Below, piece after piece: positions 1 to 7,399 of a stretch of DNA of 16,389 bases (position 1 is its first letter; each line of letters opens with the position of its first letter). The translations under genes were made by a program, and so were the position numbers. The stretch lies in NCBI GenBank assembly GCA_945827465.1, contig CALZOH010000045.1, forward strand, positions 1 through 16,389, written 5' to 3'. The DNA is from an uncultured Prevotellaceae bacterium. Its GTDB lineage: Bacteria > Bacteroidota > Bacteroidia > Bacteroidales > Bacteroidaceae. The notes under the pieces are model-generated. The model made no database searches. It worked only from the letters and a program-made list of their open reading frames with translations, and was not told the origin of the DNA.

Positions 1-2
1 AT

Positions 3-36
3 CGCAGGGTGCCGGAACAAATTCCGGCACCCTGCG
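3..36 (-). terminator. Strong hairpin downstream of the broken GlsB-like gene
   Basis: A perfect 15-bp inverted repeat (3-17 with 22-36) encloses a 4-nt loop. It is GC-rich and lies 20 bp past the stop of the minus-strand gene ending at 56. A run of U after the stem cannot be judged because the window ends at base 1. On the plus strand no T-run follows, so it could also serve convergent transcription from the left. Confidence 0.6.
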
Positions 37-259
37 CGCATTCAGGGGGGGGTAGCTATTTCCGGCCTATTAGCCGGGTAAGAATGGGATTGTAGATCCA
101 TAGGGCGGCTCCGGCGATAAAGAGCGCGACGAGGGCGGCGGTAGCGAAGGTCTGAGGCGTATGATCGCCGATGGTTATGGCAGATCCCCAGCCACCCGCG
201 ATGGTACCGATCAGTTCGATCAGGATGTCGAAAAGCATTATGCGGCGGCCTGGAAGAAA

Positions 260-264
260 ATAAA
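260..264. repeat. Target-site duplication, left copy (ATAAA)
   Basis: ATAAA directly abuts the left end of the inserted element and is repeated at 444-448. Deleting one copy with the element restores the reading frame of the host gene, which is independent evidence that it is a true duplication. Confidence 0.75.
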
Positions 265-443
265 CCCAAATCGGTCATTAGAAACTGATTTTCGTGGTGT
301 GATTTGTAACTATCAGATATATAGCAATTTATAATTAGAATTTTCTAATGGCGGTCATTAGAAAATCAGTTTAGAATAGCATTGTATATTAACGAGTTAC
401 AGACGTGCCACGGAAAAAATCAGTTTCTAATGACCGATTTGGG
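265..443. mobile_element. 179-bp MITE-like non-autonomous transposable element
   Basis: The ends are 28-bp perfect inverted repeats (265-292 and 416-443), beginning CCCAAATCGGTCATTAGAAA from each outer edge. The similarity continues imperfectly inward (CGTGG at 293-297 against CCACGG at 408-413). A 5-bp direct repeat ATAAA sits immediately outside both ends (260-264 and 444-448), as expected for a target-site duplication. No reading frame inside could encode a transposase, so it would need an enzyme supplied in trans. A further partial copy of the terminal sequence (351-372) and a palindrome (334-349) lie inside. I cannot assign it to an IS family from memory. The perfect ends and duplication suggest a recent insertion. 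Confidence 0.82.
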
Positions 444-448
444 ATAAA
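444..448. repeat. Target-site duplication, right copy (ATAAA)
   Basis: Matches 260-264 exactly and directly abuts the right terminal inverted repeat of the element. Confidence 0.75.
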
Positions 449-558
449 AAGCCATCAGGCCGGCGACTATTCCGATAAGGATCCACGATGCCCATGCCCA
501 TGAACTTAAATAGATCGGCGTCATGGCCCTATAGTTTTAGGAATGTCAGACCGCTGAA

Positions 559-719
559 TGCAAACGTTCAAAGCCCTTTTGTACACGTGCAAAACCGTCC
601 TGCAAACGTTCAATACCTGATTGTACACGATGCAAAACCGCCATGCAAACATTCAAAGCTCGATTGTCCCTTGTGTAAAACTTCCATGCAAATGTTCCAT
701 GTCTAATTGTTCATGAGAC
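559..719. repeat. Degenerate 42-43 bp tandem repeat, about 3.8 copies (array 1)
   Basis: Units start at 559, 601, 644 and 687, each opening with TGCAAA (TGCAAACGTTCAA, TGCAAACGTTCAA, TGCAAACATTCAA, TGCAAATGTTCCA). The first three have lengths of 42, 43 and 43 bp and the fourth is partial. The middle of each unit holds a TTGTACACG-like core (units 1 and 2) that decays in units 3 and 4. A second half-unit TGCAAAACCG lies about 30 bp into units 1 and 2. The array fills the spacer between the end of the GH106-like gene (769) and the start of the broken GlsB-like gene (524). No protein-coding signal is evident. The function is unknown. Confidence 0.7.
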
Positions 720-768
720 TTATGAGGGGATTATCAAAGAGCGTGGATTCGCTATCGGGAACCGTCTC

Positions 769-3700
769 TTATCTCCTCTCTTCTATCGCAACAGGTCCCA
801 TCAAGCCATATCGCTTCAGTTCGCTTCCGGCAGGAGGGCCTGCCAGAACCCACGTCTTGCGCTCTGACTCCGGACATGAGGCGTCATATACCAAGCGATT
901 GTGCCAGGTGCTGGTCACCTCTACGGTCAGATGATTCTCCCCTTTTCTGACATACGGAGTAATATCGGTCTGATAGGGAATGGCCCACAGGGTATCCACA
1001 ACAGCCTCGTTCACCCTGACCACGGCAATCTCTTCCACCTCACCCAAATGAAGAAGGTATTGCGCCTTGCTGCTAAACTTATCCAAATGGAAGGCGGTCT
1101 CGTAAGTTACAGTACCGCTAAAGGCTTTTCCTTCGTCAGTAAGAGGAAGTTCGCACCAAGGCTTCAGACTGCTGACAGACAAAAGAGCATCCACTCCCCA
1201 GCCCTGTGGGAAGGTAAGTTTCCAGTTAAGATGGTCGAGATTGGTAAGCGAAGAGGTGGACTCAGGCACCTTCTGCCTTTTGCCATCATGTCTGAATACT
1301 ACATACTTACACTCTCCCCGCTCAAGTCTCAACCTTATTCCAGAATACTCTTCGGCCTCCTCGGAGCGCAAAGGTTCAATATGACCATTCATAGGATTCC
1401 ACAACTCGGCCCGTCCCGTGGCATGAAACTCCACAACACCTTGGAAATCTGACTCCTGAGGCGCACATACCATATACCAGTCTGCACCCTCAACTCTGCG
1501 ATGAAGCCATTGGGCACGCGTGGGCTTTACATCTGGCAAAATATTTAGTCTCTGCAAAGCCTCATCAAGACTCATCCCACTCAGCACCTGTCCCTTGCCA
1601 GATTCACCTTGCCACAGGTTCTCTACGGCATTCCGGAAATCAGCAAGAGCTTTTCCCGTCAGTCGCGTGGCAGGATGACTGGGTGCCTGTGCCACCAAAA
1701 TTCCGCCCTTACGCACCAACTGAGTCAGCCGCTTGATGGTACTGGGCAGCAGGCGAGTGCCGTCATCGGGAATCCACATCAGCCGATAACTGATACCCTC
1801 GGGGGTTACCCATTGCCCGTCCTTCACATCCAGGCGCGTCATAAGGGCATCTGTATTGCAATAGTCATACTTGTATCCTTCCGGGAAATCCGCTTTCTGA
1901 TTGGGCTTTTGCTGAATCTCATCCCCCAGATACCAAAGCACGTCCGATACAGGTTTACCACGCTCAAGCAGGTAAGTATTGCGCGCCAGATAGGTAGTGA
2001 AACTGCGCATATAAGGCCACCAGGTCTGCTTACGCAGGAAAGGCGTCCCGATACCTCCGCCAAACGAGGTCCCCGGCTGATACTTATCAGGGTCGGGATT
2101 GTGCGTGTAAGTATGAAAGACCATATGCGTTACCCCATCCAGGATATTCTGGTTGGCCACTTCGCGCAACATACTCAGATGCTCATCCCAGTTGAGGTCA
2201 AAACTTGTGAAAGCCTCGGCCGACACACGAGGCTTGCCATACATACGTGCGGCAGAGGAAGTGGGACGGACAGGTTTGTAGTTTCGATTGTAGAGCCAAT
2301 GGCTCATGGGTTGCCAAAACTCCGTCATAGGCACGTCGGCCCACTTGTAATACTCCATAGGACAACCGGGAAAGATATCGCCAGCGGCCGTCTCGTACTG
2401 AATCGTCATACCATTCCGATGGGCATTTTGTGCCATTCGTCCATAGAAATTGTCCACAAACAAGCGGTTCTGCGTCATTCTGAAATCGTTGAGAAACTCC
2501 GAAGTCTGCTCCGGATTGTCTATTACGTAACCAAACAGGGCAGGAATCCATGTCTTCAATTCGTAACCCGCTTGCCTACGGAAAGCCTCAGGCATGCTAT
2601 CAGTCCACGTCTGTGAACTGCATTCCCAACTGTCCATCAGCATATTATCCAGCAGACCCCGGAGTGGACCTTTCTGAAGACGACCCACATAACTGTCATA
2701 TTGATAGTCTACCAACTGGGGATCAAACTTGTTGATTTCCCAACCCACGGCCTCGGCTGGGGCTGGTCCGTTGCGCCGACCCGTATTTACGTGGCCTATA
2801 CGGAGTATGGTCCATTTACCTTTTGGGGCAGACCACACAAGAGAATCAGAAGATACGAGCATGGACGTGAGGTCAACGATATCTCTTATACGCAAATACG
2901 CTTTGGCTGATTGCCGGGGTGACTCATTCTCGCGCAAGATACGACGCAATGTCCAGCCGCCTTCTCCCTCCCAGTTACTCTTTCGGGCAGCCGTATAAAG
3001 GCGCATGAGGCTAAGGTTCATGGGATGCTGATTGAAAATTTCTATGCGAAAACGACGCGCTAAAGACTCATCCAGTGCAAAAGTCATGGTGTGACCATCC
3101 TGCCAGTTGGACATAGGGAAGTCACAATCCAGTACCACCTGCTCGGCTTTTTGCTCAGGAAAAGCTGTCACGCGGACATGAATGCCTGGGTCAACGCCAA
3201 ACTCGTGATTGAATCCATCAATGGAATTAAACACGAGAGAGCGAGGAATCTGAGACTCAGCTAACTCCACATCTACCACGTAAGGCTTCTGCCCGGATGT
3301 AGGTTTTAGCATGATGGAACCTCGGAGTTTGCCATTCAGGCAGTCCAGCCACTTCTGACTATCTTCAGAAGCAGTCGCCCTGGCTACCTGCATGTGCGTA
3401 CCCGTATCTCCCTCGGGAGTGGGGAAGGCAAGTACCATCAGGTCTCTATAGTCCTGCCAACTCTCTGATTGGGGCGACTTCAGCCTCAAACTCACACGCG
3501 AACCTCCCTCTACATCTGCCCGAGTATACGCCAAGTGGCGCATACTTTGACTGGGACTCACCCAGGGACCTCCACTCATAGCCCATCCAGGGCAAGTCTG
3601 TATACTGAATCGCAGCCCCATACGCTTGGCTTCCCGAGCGGTATGGCTAAGCAAGTCCTCCCATTTAGGCGAGAGACATTCGATGTGTTCCTCTGTTCCC

Positions 3701-3990
3701 GGCCAGTCCTTAGGGTCTCCTTGTTGTCCATGAAAGAAAGAGATGCCTGTAATGCCCGCATCGGCAATAGCCTGCAGGTCGGTCGTTATGCCCGATTTCC
3801 CTATACTGCCGTTGAGAAAATGAAACCACGTCTCGGGATAGAAAATCTTATCAGGATGCAGAAACGACTGGGCATCCTTTTGGCCAAATGGCTGTTGCAT
3901 ACGAATGGTATCGGGAATAGCGCCCACCACCTGCGCCTGCAGGGAAACAACGGAAGAGAGAAGAACAAACGCTGAGAAATATTTCTTCAT
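769..3990 (-). CDS. Secreted GH106-like glycoside hydrolase (probable alpha-L-rhamnosidase)
   Basis: The protein is 1073 residues from the start chosen at 3990, where MKKYFSAFVLLSSVVSLQA reads as a classical signal peptide with cleavage near residue 20 and no lipobox. The catalytic region opens with a motif around residues 52-82 (ETWFHFLNGSIGKSGIT, then DLQAIADAGITGISFFHG), typical of the GH106 / PF17132 family that attacks rhamnose-containing pectins such as rhamnogalacturonan. A TIM-barrel-like middle follows. A C-terminal beta-sandwich of the galactose-binding type (about residues 905-1073) ends in a GLMGPVAIE motif seen in this family. Length fits the family (about 1000-1150). The protein is expected in the periplasm or on the cell surface. 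The frame stays open for 65 codons upstream (to 4185), but that part lacks a signal peptide in the right place. No SusC/SusD pair lies in the window, so the substrate locus is unknown. Family call firm; substrate inferred. Confidence 0.85.
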   Translation of the reverse strand: MKKYFSAFVLLSSVVSLQAQVVGAIPDTIRMQQPFGQKDAQSFLHPDKIFYPETWFHFLNGSIGKSGITTDLQAIADAGITGISFFHGQQGDPKDWPGTEEHIECLSPKWEDLLSHTAREAKRMGLRFSIQTCPGWAMSGGPWVSPSQSMRHLAYTRADVEGGSRVSLRLKSPQSESWQDYRDLMVLAFPTPEGDTGTHMQVARATASEDSQKWLDCLNGKLRGSIMLKPTSGQKPYVVDVELAESQIPRSLVFNSIDGFNHEFGVDPGIHVRVTAFPEQKAEQVVLDCDFPMSNWQDGHTMTFALDESLARRFRIEIFNQHPMNLSLMRLYTAARKSNWEGEGGWTLRRILRENESPRQSAKAYLRIRDIVDLTSMLVSSDSLVWSAPKGKWTILRIGHVNTGRRNGPAPAEAVGWEINKFDPQLVDYQYDSYVGRLQKGPLRGLLDNMLMDSWECSSQTWTDSMPEAFRRQAGYELKTWIPALFGYVIDNPEQTSEFLNDFRMTQNRLFVDNFYGRMAQNAHRNGMTIQYETAAGDIFPGCPMEYYKWADVPMTEFWQPMSHWLYNRNYKPVRPTSSAARMYGKPRVSAEAFTSFDLNWDEHLSMLREVANQNILDGVTHMVFHTYTHNPDPDKYQPGTSFGGGIGTPFLRKQTWWPYMRSFTTYLARNTYLLERGKPVSDVLWYLGDEIQQKPNQKADFPEGYKYDYCNTDALMTRLDVKDGQWVTPEGISYRLMWIPDDGTRLLPSTIKRLTQLVRKGGILVAQAPSHPATRLTGKALADFRNAVENLWQGESGKGQVLSGMSLDEALQRLNILPDVKPTRAQWLHRRVEGADWYMVCAPQESDFQGVVEFHATGRAELWNPMNGHIEPLRSEEAEEYSGIRLRLERGECKYVVFRHDGKRQKVPESTSSLTNLDHLNWKLTFPQGWGVDALLSVSSLKPWCELPLTDEGKAFSGTVTYETAFHLDKFSSKAQYLLHLGEVEEIAVVRVNEAVVDTLWAIPYQTDITPYVRKGENHLTVEVTSTWHNRLVYDASCPESERKTWVLAGPPAGSELKRYGLMGPVAIEERR

Positions 3991-4236
3991 AAATAACCTG
4001 TTGAAACAAGGAAACACACTTCTATGACACCTAAAAGCAAAAACCGAACTGTATGAGGGGACATCACCCATCATGAACTTTGCCTCGCGGAACTTAATCT
4101 CCTGAGCCGATACAGCCATGGGGAATCTATCGAGGATGGAAAGAAATACCTTTTTCATCTGATTATTGATTATGTTATAGGTCAATTACTTTTTAGTTAT
4201 TGGCTTATTCACTCCTAGTTTGCATGAAAGTGCATA

Positions 4237-4244
4237 CAAATTTA
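4237..4244 (-). promoter_or_regulatory. Probable -7 box for the GH106-like gene
   Basis: On the minus strand 4244-4237 reads TAAATTTG, a full match to the Bacteroidota -7 consensus TAnnTTTG. A clear -33 TTTG is not seen at the usual distance. Transcription starting near 4230 would give a leader of about 240 nt before the start at 3990. Confidence 0.45.
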
Positions 4245-4312
4245 ATTCTTTCTTGAAAGGGCAGAGCATTTACAGAAAAATTAATTTGGCCTTGAACAGT
4301 GTAAAAATGGTT

Positions 4313-4327
4313 TTGTTCATGGAACAA
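4313..4327. promoter_or_regulatory. Palindrome TTGTTC-ATG-GAACAA upstream of the GH106-like gene
   Basis: A perfect 6-bp inverted repeat with a 3-bp centre lies about 70 bp upstream of the proposed -7 box of the GH106-like gene and 170 bp past the end of the convergent-side operon. It could be an operator half-site pair. No regulator gene is nearby to support this. The rest of the 3991-4498 spacer holds the leader of the GH106-like gene and no gene that I can support. Confidence 0.3.
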
Positions 4328-4498
4328 TTTGGGCATGAAGTTACTTCAAGATGGTTTAGCATCCTGTCAAAACATTTTCCAAAAATTATCGGGTGATCCA
4401 TCTTATTCCTCCCCATCTTCAGATGCGGTTTTCGTCACGGTTCTTCTTTTCCGATTTTTTTGTTTGTGGAGGTCGATTTGGCCTTTGATTCGGGGCAA

Positions 4499-4780
4499 TT
4501 ATCTATTCATGACGTGCAGGTAAATCATCAAGGCGAGTTGCAGAGTCAGTATAAAGGGAATGCCATACTTGAATTTCTTGTGTAACGACTTGTGATGCCA
4601 CGTTTTCATGCCTATCCAGGCGCCCACGCTGCCACCTATCACGGCCAGCATCAGGAGTGTTGACTCAGAGATGCGCCATTTGTGTTTCTTCGCTTTCCAT
4701 TTGTCAATGCCATAAATCAGAAAAGTGATGACATTGATTGCCGCCAGGTAGTAAAGTGTGAGTTGGTGTAAGCTGTCCAT
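4499..4780 (-). CDS. DUF1294 family small membrane protein
   Basis: The 93-residue protein has three hydrophobic segments (about residues 8-24, 42-58 and 72-90) with a basic loop between the first two. The signature N-x-x-x-F-x-x-Y-G-x-DK (residues 16-27), then WRISE (36-40), GGSVGAWIGMK (49-59) and the HKSLHKKFKYG stretch are typical of DUF1294. The biochemical role of the family is not known. It is the last gene of the long minus-strand operon, starting 6 bp after the HD-domain gene, so the two are probably co-translated. No obvious intrinsic terminator follows its stop. Confidence 0.85.
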   Translation of the reverse strand: MDSLHQLTLYYLAAINVITFLIYGIDKWKAKKHKWRISESTLLMLAVIGGSVGAWIGMKTWHHKSLHKKFKYGIPFILTLQLALMIYLHVMNR

Positions 4781-4786
4781 GCCTTG

Positions 4787-5293
4787 TTATTGAAGATTCC
4801 ACATGTCGTTGAGTATGCTGATGGCCGATGCCGAGCGAAACACCTGATTTCGGAAGGTGATGATGCCTTCTTGCGAAAGGTTGTCTTCAAACGAGTTGAC
4901 CAGGAAGTCTGCTTCGAGCAAGATGCGATGGTCCGCCGAGGTGACGTTGGTGTAGGTGTGATGGTGAGCAATCAACCAACAGATACGTTCCTTCTGTTCG
5001 CCGGTGAAACCTTCCACTTCGGCCAGCACTTTTCTGGCCTCTTCCGGTCCTAATTCTTCTTGATGTTTGCCGTGGCAGTTCCCGTACTTGGCTTCAGCGG
5101 CGTGTATGCCCACGTCGTGCAGGATGGCAGCAGCTTCAAGTACGTATAATTGTTCTTCGTCTATCCCTTCGCTCAATCCAATGGTGCGGGCAAAGTTGTG
5201 CACCTTTATAAAATGTTGGATACGTTTGGCGTCGCCGCCGTCGTAATGTATCATTTCTCTTGTCAGTCGGGCGATTGCTTCTTGTGGATTCAT
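4787..5293 (-). CDS. HD-domain phosphohydrolase
   Basis: This 168-residue cytoplasmic protein has the ordered metal ligands of the HD superfamily: His32 in VHNFAR, the His59-Asp60 doublet in AAILHDVGIH, a His110-His112 cluster in LIAHHHTY and Asp129 in LLEADFLVN. The family hydrolyses phosphate esters, commonly of nucleotides. This size and the extra histidines resemble stand-alone YfbR/YedJ-like HD hydrolases. The substrate cannot be read from sequence. The gene lies 45 bp after the SDR gene and 6 bp before the DUF1294 gene, inside the operon. The HD fold is well supported. Confidence 0.88.
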   Translation of the reverse strand: MNPQEAIARLTREMIHYDGGDAKRIQHFIKVHNFARTIGLSEGIDEEQLYVLEAAAILHDVGIHAAEAKYGNCHGKHQEELGPEEARKVLAEVEGFTGEQKERICWLIAHHHTYTNVTSADHRILLEADFLVNSFEDNLSQEGIITFRNQVFRSASAISILNDMWNLQ

Positions 5294-5338
5294 GATTGAT
5301 AGGATGTTATTGTTGTTATTGTCAAATTATTGTTTTAT

Positions 5339-6046
5339 TTACAGCGTCAGAGTCCAACCATGGTCGCCGTGGTAAATCATCTGTCGGGTCATACCCCCGT
5401 CGATGCAAATGTTTTCGCCGGTAATGAATCCTGCTTCGTCAGACGATAGAAACAACACCATGTTGGCAATGTCCTTTGGGTGGCCAACGCGACCAACCGG
5501 TTGCTGCGAGGCATCGGGACCTGTGAATGCCGTATCGGTGGTATCGATCCAACCCGGCGAAATGGAGTTCACCCGAGCTTTGCCCCTAAGGCTGACGGCA
5601 AGGGCATGGGTAAGGGCGGCAATGCCTCCCTTGGCCGACGTGTAGCTTTCGGTTTGAGGCTGACTCATGCGGTCGCGCGATGACGAGATATTGACGATGG
5701 AAGCCCCTTCGGCCAGAACGGGTGAGAGCAGTTTGACCAGATAGAACGGTGCCGTGACCCCTACCGTCAGCGCATACTGAAATTCTTCCCAACTGCATTC
5801 GTCCAGTCCCTTCATCAACGGCAGGGCATTGTTGACAATGCAATGAACCTTGCCATGGTTCCGGATGACTTCCTCGGCAAAAGCTTCGAGCACTTCTTTC
5901 TTGGCAATGTCGCCCACATAGTGGTCGCCTTCCCTGATGTCGATGACGACCACTGTAGCGCCCCTTTGGCGAAATTCATCGGCAATACATTTCCCAATAC
6001 CATGGGCACCGCCCGTCACAACGACAATTTTATTCTCAAAATTCAT
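5339..6046 (-). CDS. SDR family NAD(P)-dependent oxidoreductase
   Basis: The 235-residue protein is a classical short-chain dehydrogenase/reductase. The nucleotide-binding TGGAHGIG lies at residues 11-18, with Asp36 after the second strand, which favours NAD over NADP. VNNA at 71-74 is the structural NNAG-like motif (here NNAL, missing the usual Gly). The catalytic Ser is in NISSS (121-123), followed by Tyr135 and Lys139 in YTSAK. SPGWI (163-167) and GENICIDGG near the C-terminus complete the fold. The C-terminal tail (RQMIYHGDHGWTLTL) is characteristic of a Bacteroidota subgroup but does not tell the substrate. It sits between the SMR exporter gene (33 bp upstream) and the HD gene. It may reduce a small carbonyl compound; that part is inference. 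Confidence 0.92.
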   Translation of the reverse strand: MNFENKIVVVTGGAHGIGKCIADEFRQRGATVVVIDIREGDHYVGDIAKKEVLEAFAEEVIRNHGKVHCIVNNALPLMKGLDECSWEEFQYALTVGVTAPFYLVKLLSPVLAEGASIVNISSSRDRMSQPQTESYTSAKGGIAALTHALAVSLRGKARVNSISPGWIDTTDTAFTGPDASQQPVGRVGHPKDIANMVLFLSSDEAGFITGENICIDGGMTRQMIYHGDHGWTLTL

Positions 6047-6079
6047 AAAGCCTATTTGATGGAGTTGAACGTAAAACGG

Positions 6080-6403
6080 TTACGACAATATCTTCAATCC
6101 TATAATAGAGGCTATCAGGGTGAAGATAAAGAACAGACGCCAAAATGAAGCCGGTTCGTGGAAGATAAAGATGCCTATCAGCACCGTACCAACGGCTCCT
6201 ATGCCGGTCCATACGGGGTAGACCGTTCCGAGAGGTAATGATTGGGTGGCTTTGGCCAGGAGAACCATACTGGCAATGGTAAAAAATAAAAATCCTCCTA
6301 TCCACATCCACCATTCAGCGCCTGTAACAGACTTAGCACGTCCCAGGCAATAGGTGAAACCCACTTCGCAAACTCCGGCGATGATTAAAATCAGCCAATT
6401 CAT
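6080..6403 (-). CDS. SMR family transporter, SugE/Gdx type
   Basis: The protein has 107 residues and four predicted membrane helices, the usual size for small multidrug resistance proteins. Glu13 in IAGVCEVGF is the conserved proton- and substrate-binding acid. The segment LPLGTVYPVWTGIGAVG (residues about 56-72) follows the SugE/Gdx version (VWTGIGAVG) rather than the EmrE version. Members of that subgroup export guanidinium or small quaternary cations in the inner membrane, as antiparallel dimers. One gene only is present; a paired partner is not needed for this type. The 39-bp spacer upstream is too short for a guanidine riboswitch, so regulation would be through the operon. Substrate not assigned with certainty. 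Confidence 0.88.
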   Translation of the reverse strand: MNWLILIIAGVCEVGFTYCLGRAKSVTGAEWWMWIGGFLFFTIASMVLLAKATQSLPLGTVYPVWTGIGAVGTVLIGIFIFHEPASFWRLFFIFTLIASIIGLKILS

Positions 6404-6442
6404 AATTTCTTGATGATGCAGTTTCCTGTTGTTGGTCGGCGA

Positions 6443-6853
6443 TTAGGCCATTCCTAATAATTCAATTTCAAAGATGAGTGTAGAGCCGGCGGGAATGCCC
6501 GGTTGAGCAAACTTTCCGTAGCCCATTTCGGCAGGAATATACACCTCCCATTTGTCGCCCACACACATTTGTTGCAGGGCAATGATCCAGCCTTCAATGA
6601 GGTCGCAAAGGCGAATAGCCAAGGGTGCGCCTCCACGACTGCTGTCAAACTCTTGGCCATTGATGGTTCGGCCGGTGTAATGGGCCGTAATGATGCTGCG
6701 AGGTGTGGGATGCTTGCCATCGCCGTTTCCTTCGGCCACGACACGGTAAAATATTCCTTTGGGAAGTACTTTCACTCCTTCTTCTTTTGACTTTTGGACC
6801 AACCACTCTTTGTTGGCCTGAATATATTCTTTCTTCTGAAAACGTGCAGACAT
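6443..6853 (-). CDS. FKBP-type peptidyl-prolyl cis-trans isomerase
   Basis: The 136-residue protein has no signal peptide, so it is likely cytoplasmic. A short helical N-terminus (1-40) of the FklB/Mip kind precedes a single FKBP domain (about 50-136). Landmarks are AHYTGRTINGQEFDSS, the GWIIALQQMCVGDKWEVYIP segment and the closing YG...GIPAGSTLIFEIELL. The family speeds proline isomerisation during folding. A run of eight C bases on the coding strand lies 12 nt upstream of the start. It is embedded in the operon with small gaps on both sides (24 and 39 bp). Its client is unknown. Confidence 0.93.
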   Translation of the reverse strand: MSARFQKKEYIQANKEWLVQKSKEEGVKVLPKGIFYRVVAEGNGDGKHPTPRSIITAHYTGRTINGQEFDSSRGGAPLAIRLCDLIEGWIIALQQMCVGDKWEVYIPAEMGYGKFAQPGIPAGSTLIFEIELLGMA

Positions 6854-6877
6854 ATTGGATGATTTGGGGGGGGATGA

Positions 6878-7384
6878 TTATTTACAAAGATGAATTCCTA
6901 ACCAATGAGCCAACCGAAGATTGGCTGCCATGAACACAACTCCTAAGATGCCCCATGCCATGAGTTCCCATCCATTCATCAAGTGCATCATGCTTTTCAT
7001 CATGATAAAAGTGAAGGGGAGAAGCAGGCACGAAGTGATGAGTCCGGGCACATATCCCCTCACCATGACAGCTTGCAGGAGATGCACCCACAGATGGATG
7101 AAGAAAGCCATGAATAGGGCCGACCAGATTTCTACGCCGTAGGCTCCGTCTGAAAGCACGTAACCCGTGGCGAGAACTATCAACAAGAGTTCTTCTGCTG
7201 CCGCTAAGGCAAAGGCTCGGGTGTTCAGGTGGGAAAGGTGCTCAACCATGGAGCGCATGCTCGGAAACTTCAGCATCAGCCGTTCGCGATGGCTCAACAT
7301 CCAACGGTGTTGCACCAAGATTTCTTCCACATCGTGCAATATAAACATCATAGGAAAGAGAAGAACCAGATTCAGTGTGCTCAT
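6878..7384 (-). CDS. HXXEE-family integral membrane protein
   Basis: The 168-residue protein has about five hydrophobic segments. Near the N-terminus it carries HDVEE (residues 17-21), the HxxEE motif that names PF13787. A second acidic pair in AAAEELLL and the HLWVHLLQA segment also fit that family, where conserved acidic and histidine residues inside the membrane suggest metal binding or catalysis. No activity has been established that I know of. The gene starts 15 bp after the TIGR04076 gene and ends 24 bp before the FKBP gene. Family call good; function unknown. Confidence 0.8.
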   Translation of the reverse strand: MSTLNLVLLFPMMFILHDVEEILVQHRWMLSHRERLMLKFPSMRSMVEHLSHLNTRAFALAAAEELLLIVLATGYVLSDGAYGVEIWSALFMAFFIHLWVHLLQAVMVRGYVPGLITSCLLLPFTFIMMKSMMHLMNGWELMAWGILGVVFMAANLRLAHWLGIHLCK

Positions 7385-7399
7385 AAGGGCTTTTTCAAT

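Larger units (their letters stand above)
56..524 (-). pseudogene. GlsB/YeaQ/YmgE-like small membrane protein, interrupted by a MITE
   Basis: Two minus-strand fragments belong to one gene. The first starts at 524 and encodes MTPIYLSSWAWASWILIGI, then VAGLMAFY, before running into the inserted element. The second resumes as FLPGRRIMLFDILIELIG and ends at 56 in RLIGRK. Removing the element plus one ATAAA copy (184 bp) gives an uninterrupted 94-residue frame. The restored protein has an N-terminal membrane helix with the GxxAG pattern, an LPGRR loop, a second helix with an IGxIAGGW pattern and a third hydrophobic stretch near the C-terminus. This layout and length resemble the GlsB/YeaQ/YmgE (transglycosylase-associated) family, whose members are often stress-induced. 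As it stands the reading frame stops seven codons into the element, leaving a 34-residue peptide. An internal ATG at 238 could still give a 60-residue C-terminal piece, but it would lack the first helix and is unlikely to be functional. Confidence 0.75.

Noticed and set aside
42..278. 78-residue minus-strand frame over the GlsB-like gene end
   Set aside because: Arg/Pro/His-rich composition typical of an out-of-frame reading; the alternative frame gives a membrane protein family match.
265..443. Invertible promoter (phase-variation switch) suggested by the inverted repeats
   Set aside because: The repeats are bounded by a 5-bp direct duplication and the segment interrupts a coding frame that is restored by deletion, so insertion explains it better. 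No consensus promoter is seen inside.
901..1452. 183-residue plus-strand frame
   Set aside because: Lies opposite the C-terminal domain of the GH106-like gene and has no recognisable features.
1609..2616. 335-residue plus-strand frame
   Set aside because: Antisense to the GH106-like gene, which has strong family motifs through the whole interval; the plus frame shows no motifs.
6404..6442. Guanidine riboswitch ahead of the SugE/Gdx-type gene
   Set aside because: The gap is only 39 bp, far too short for any known guanidine riboswitch, and the gene is inside an operon.
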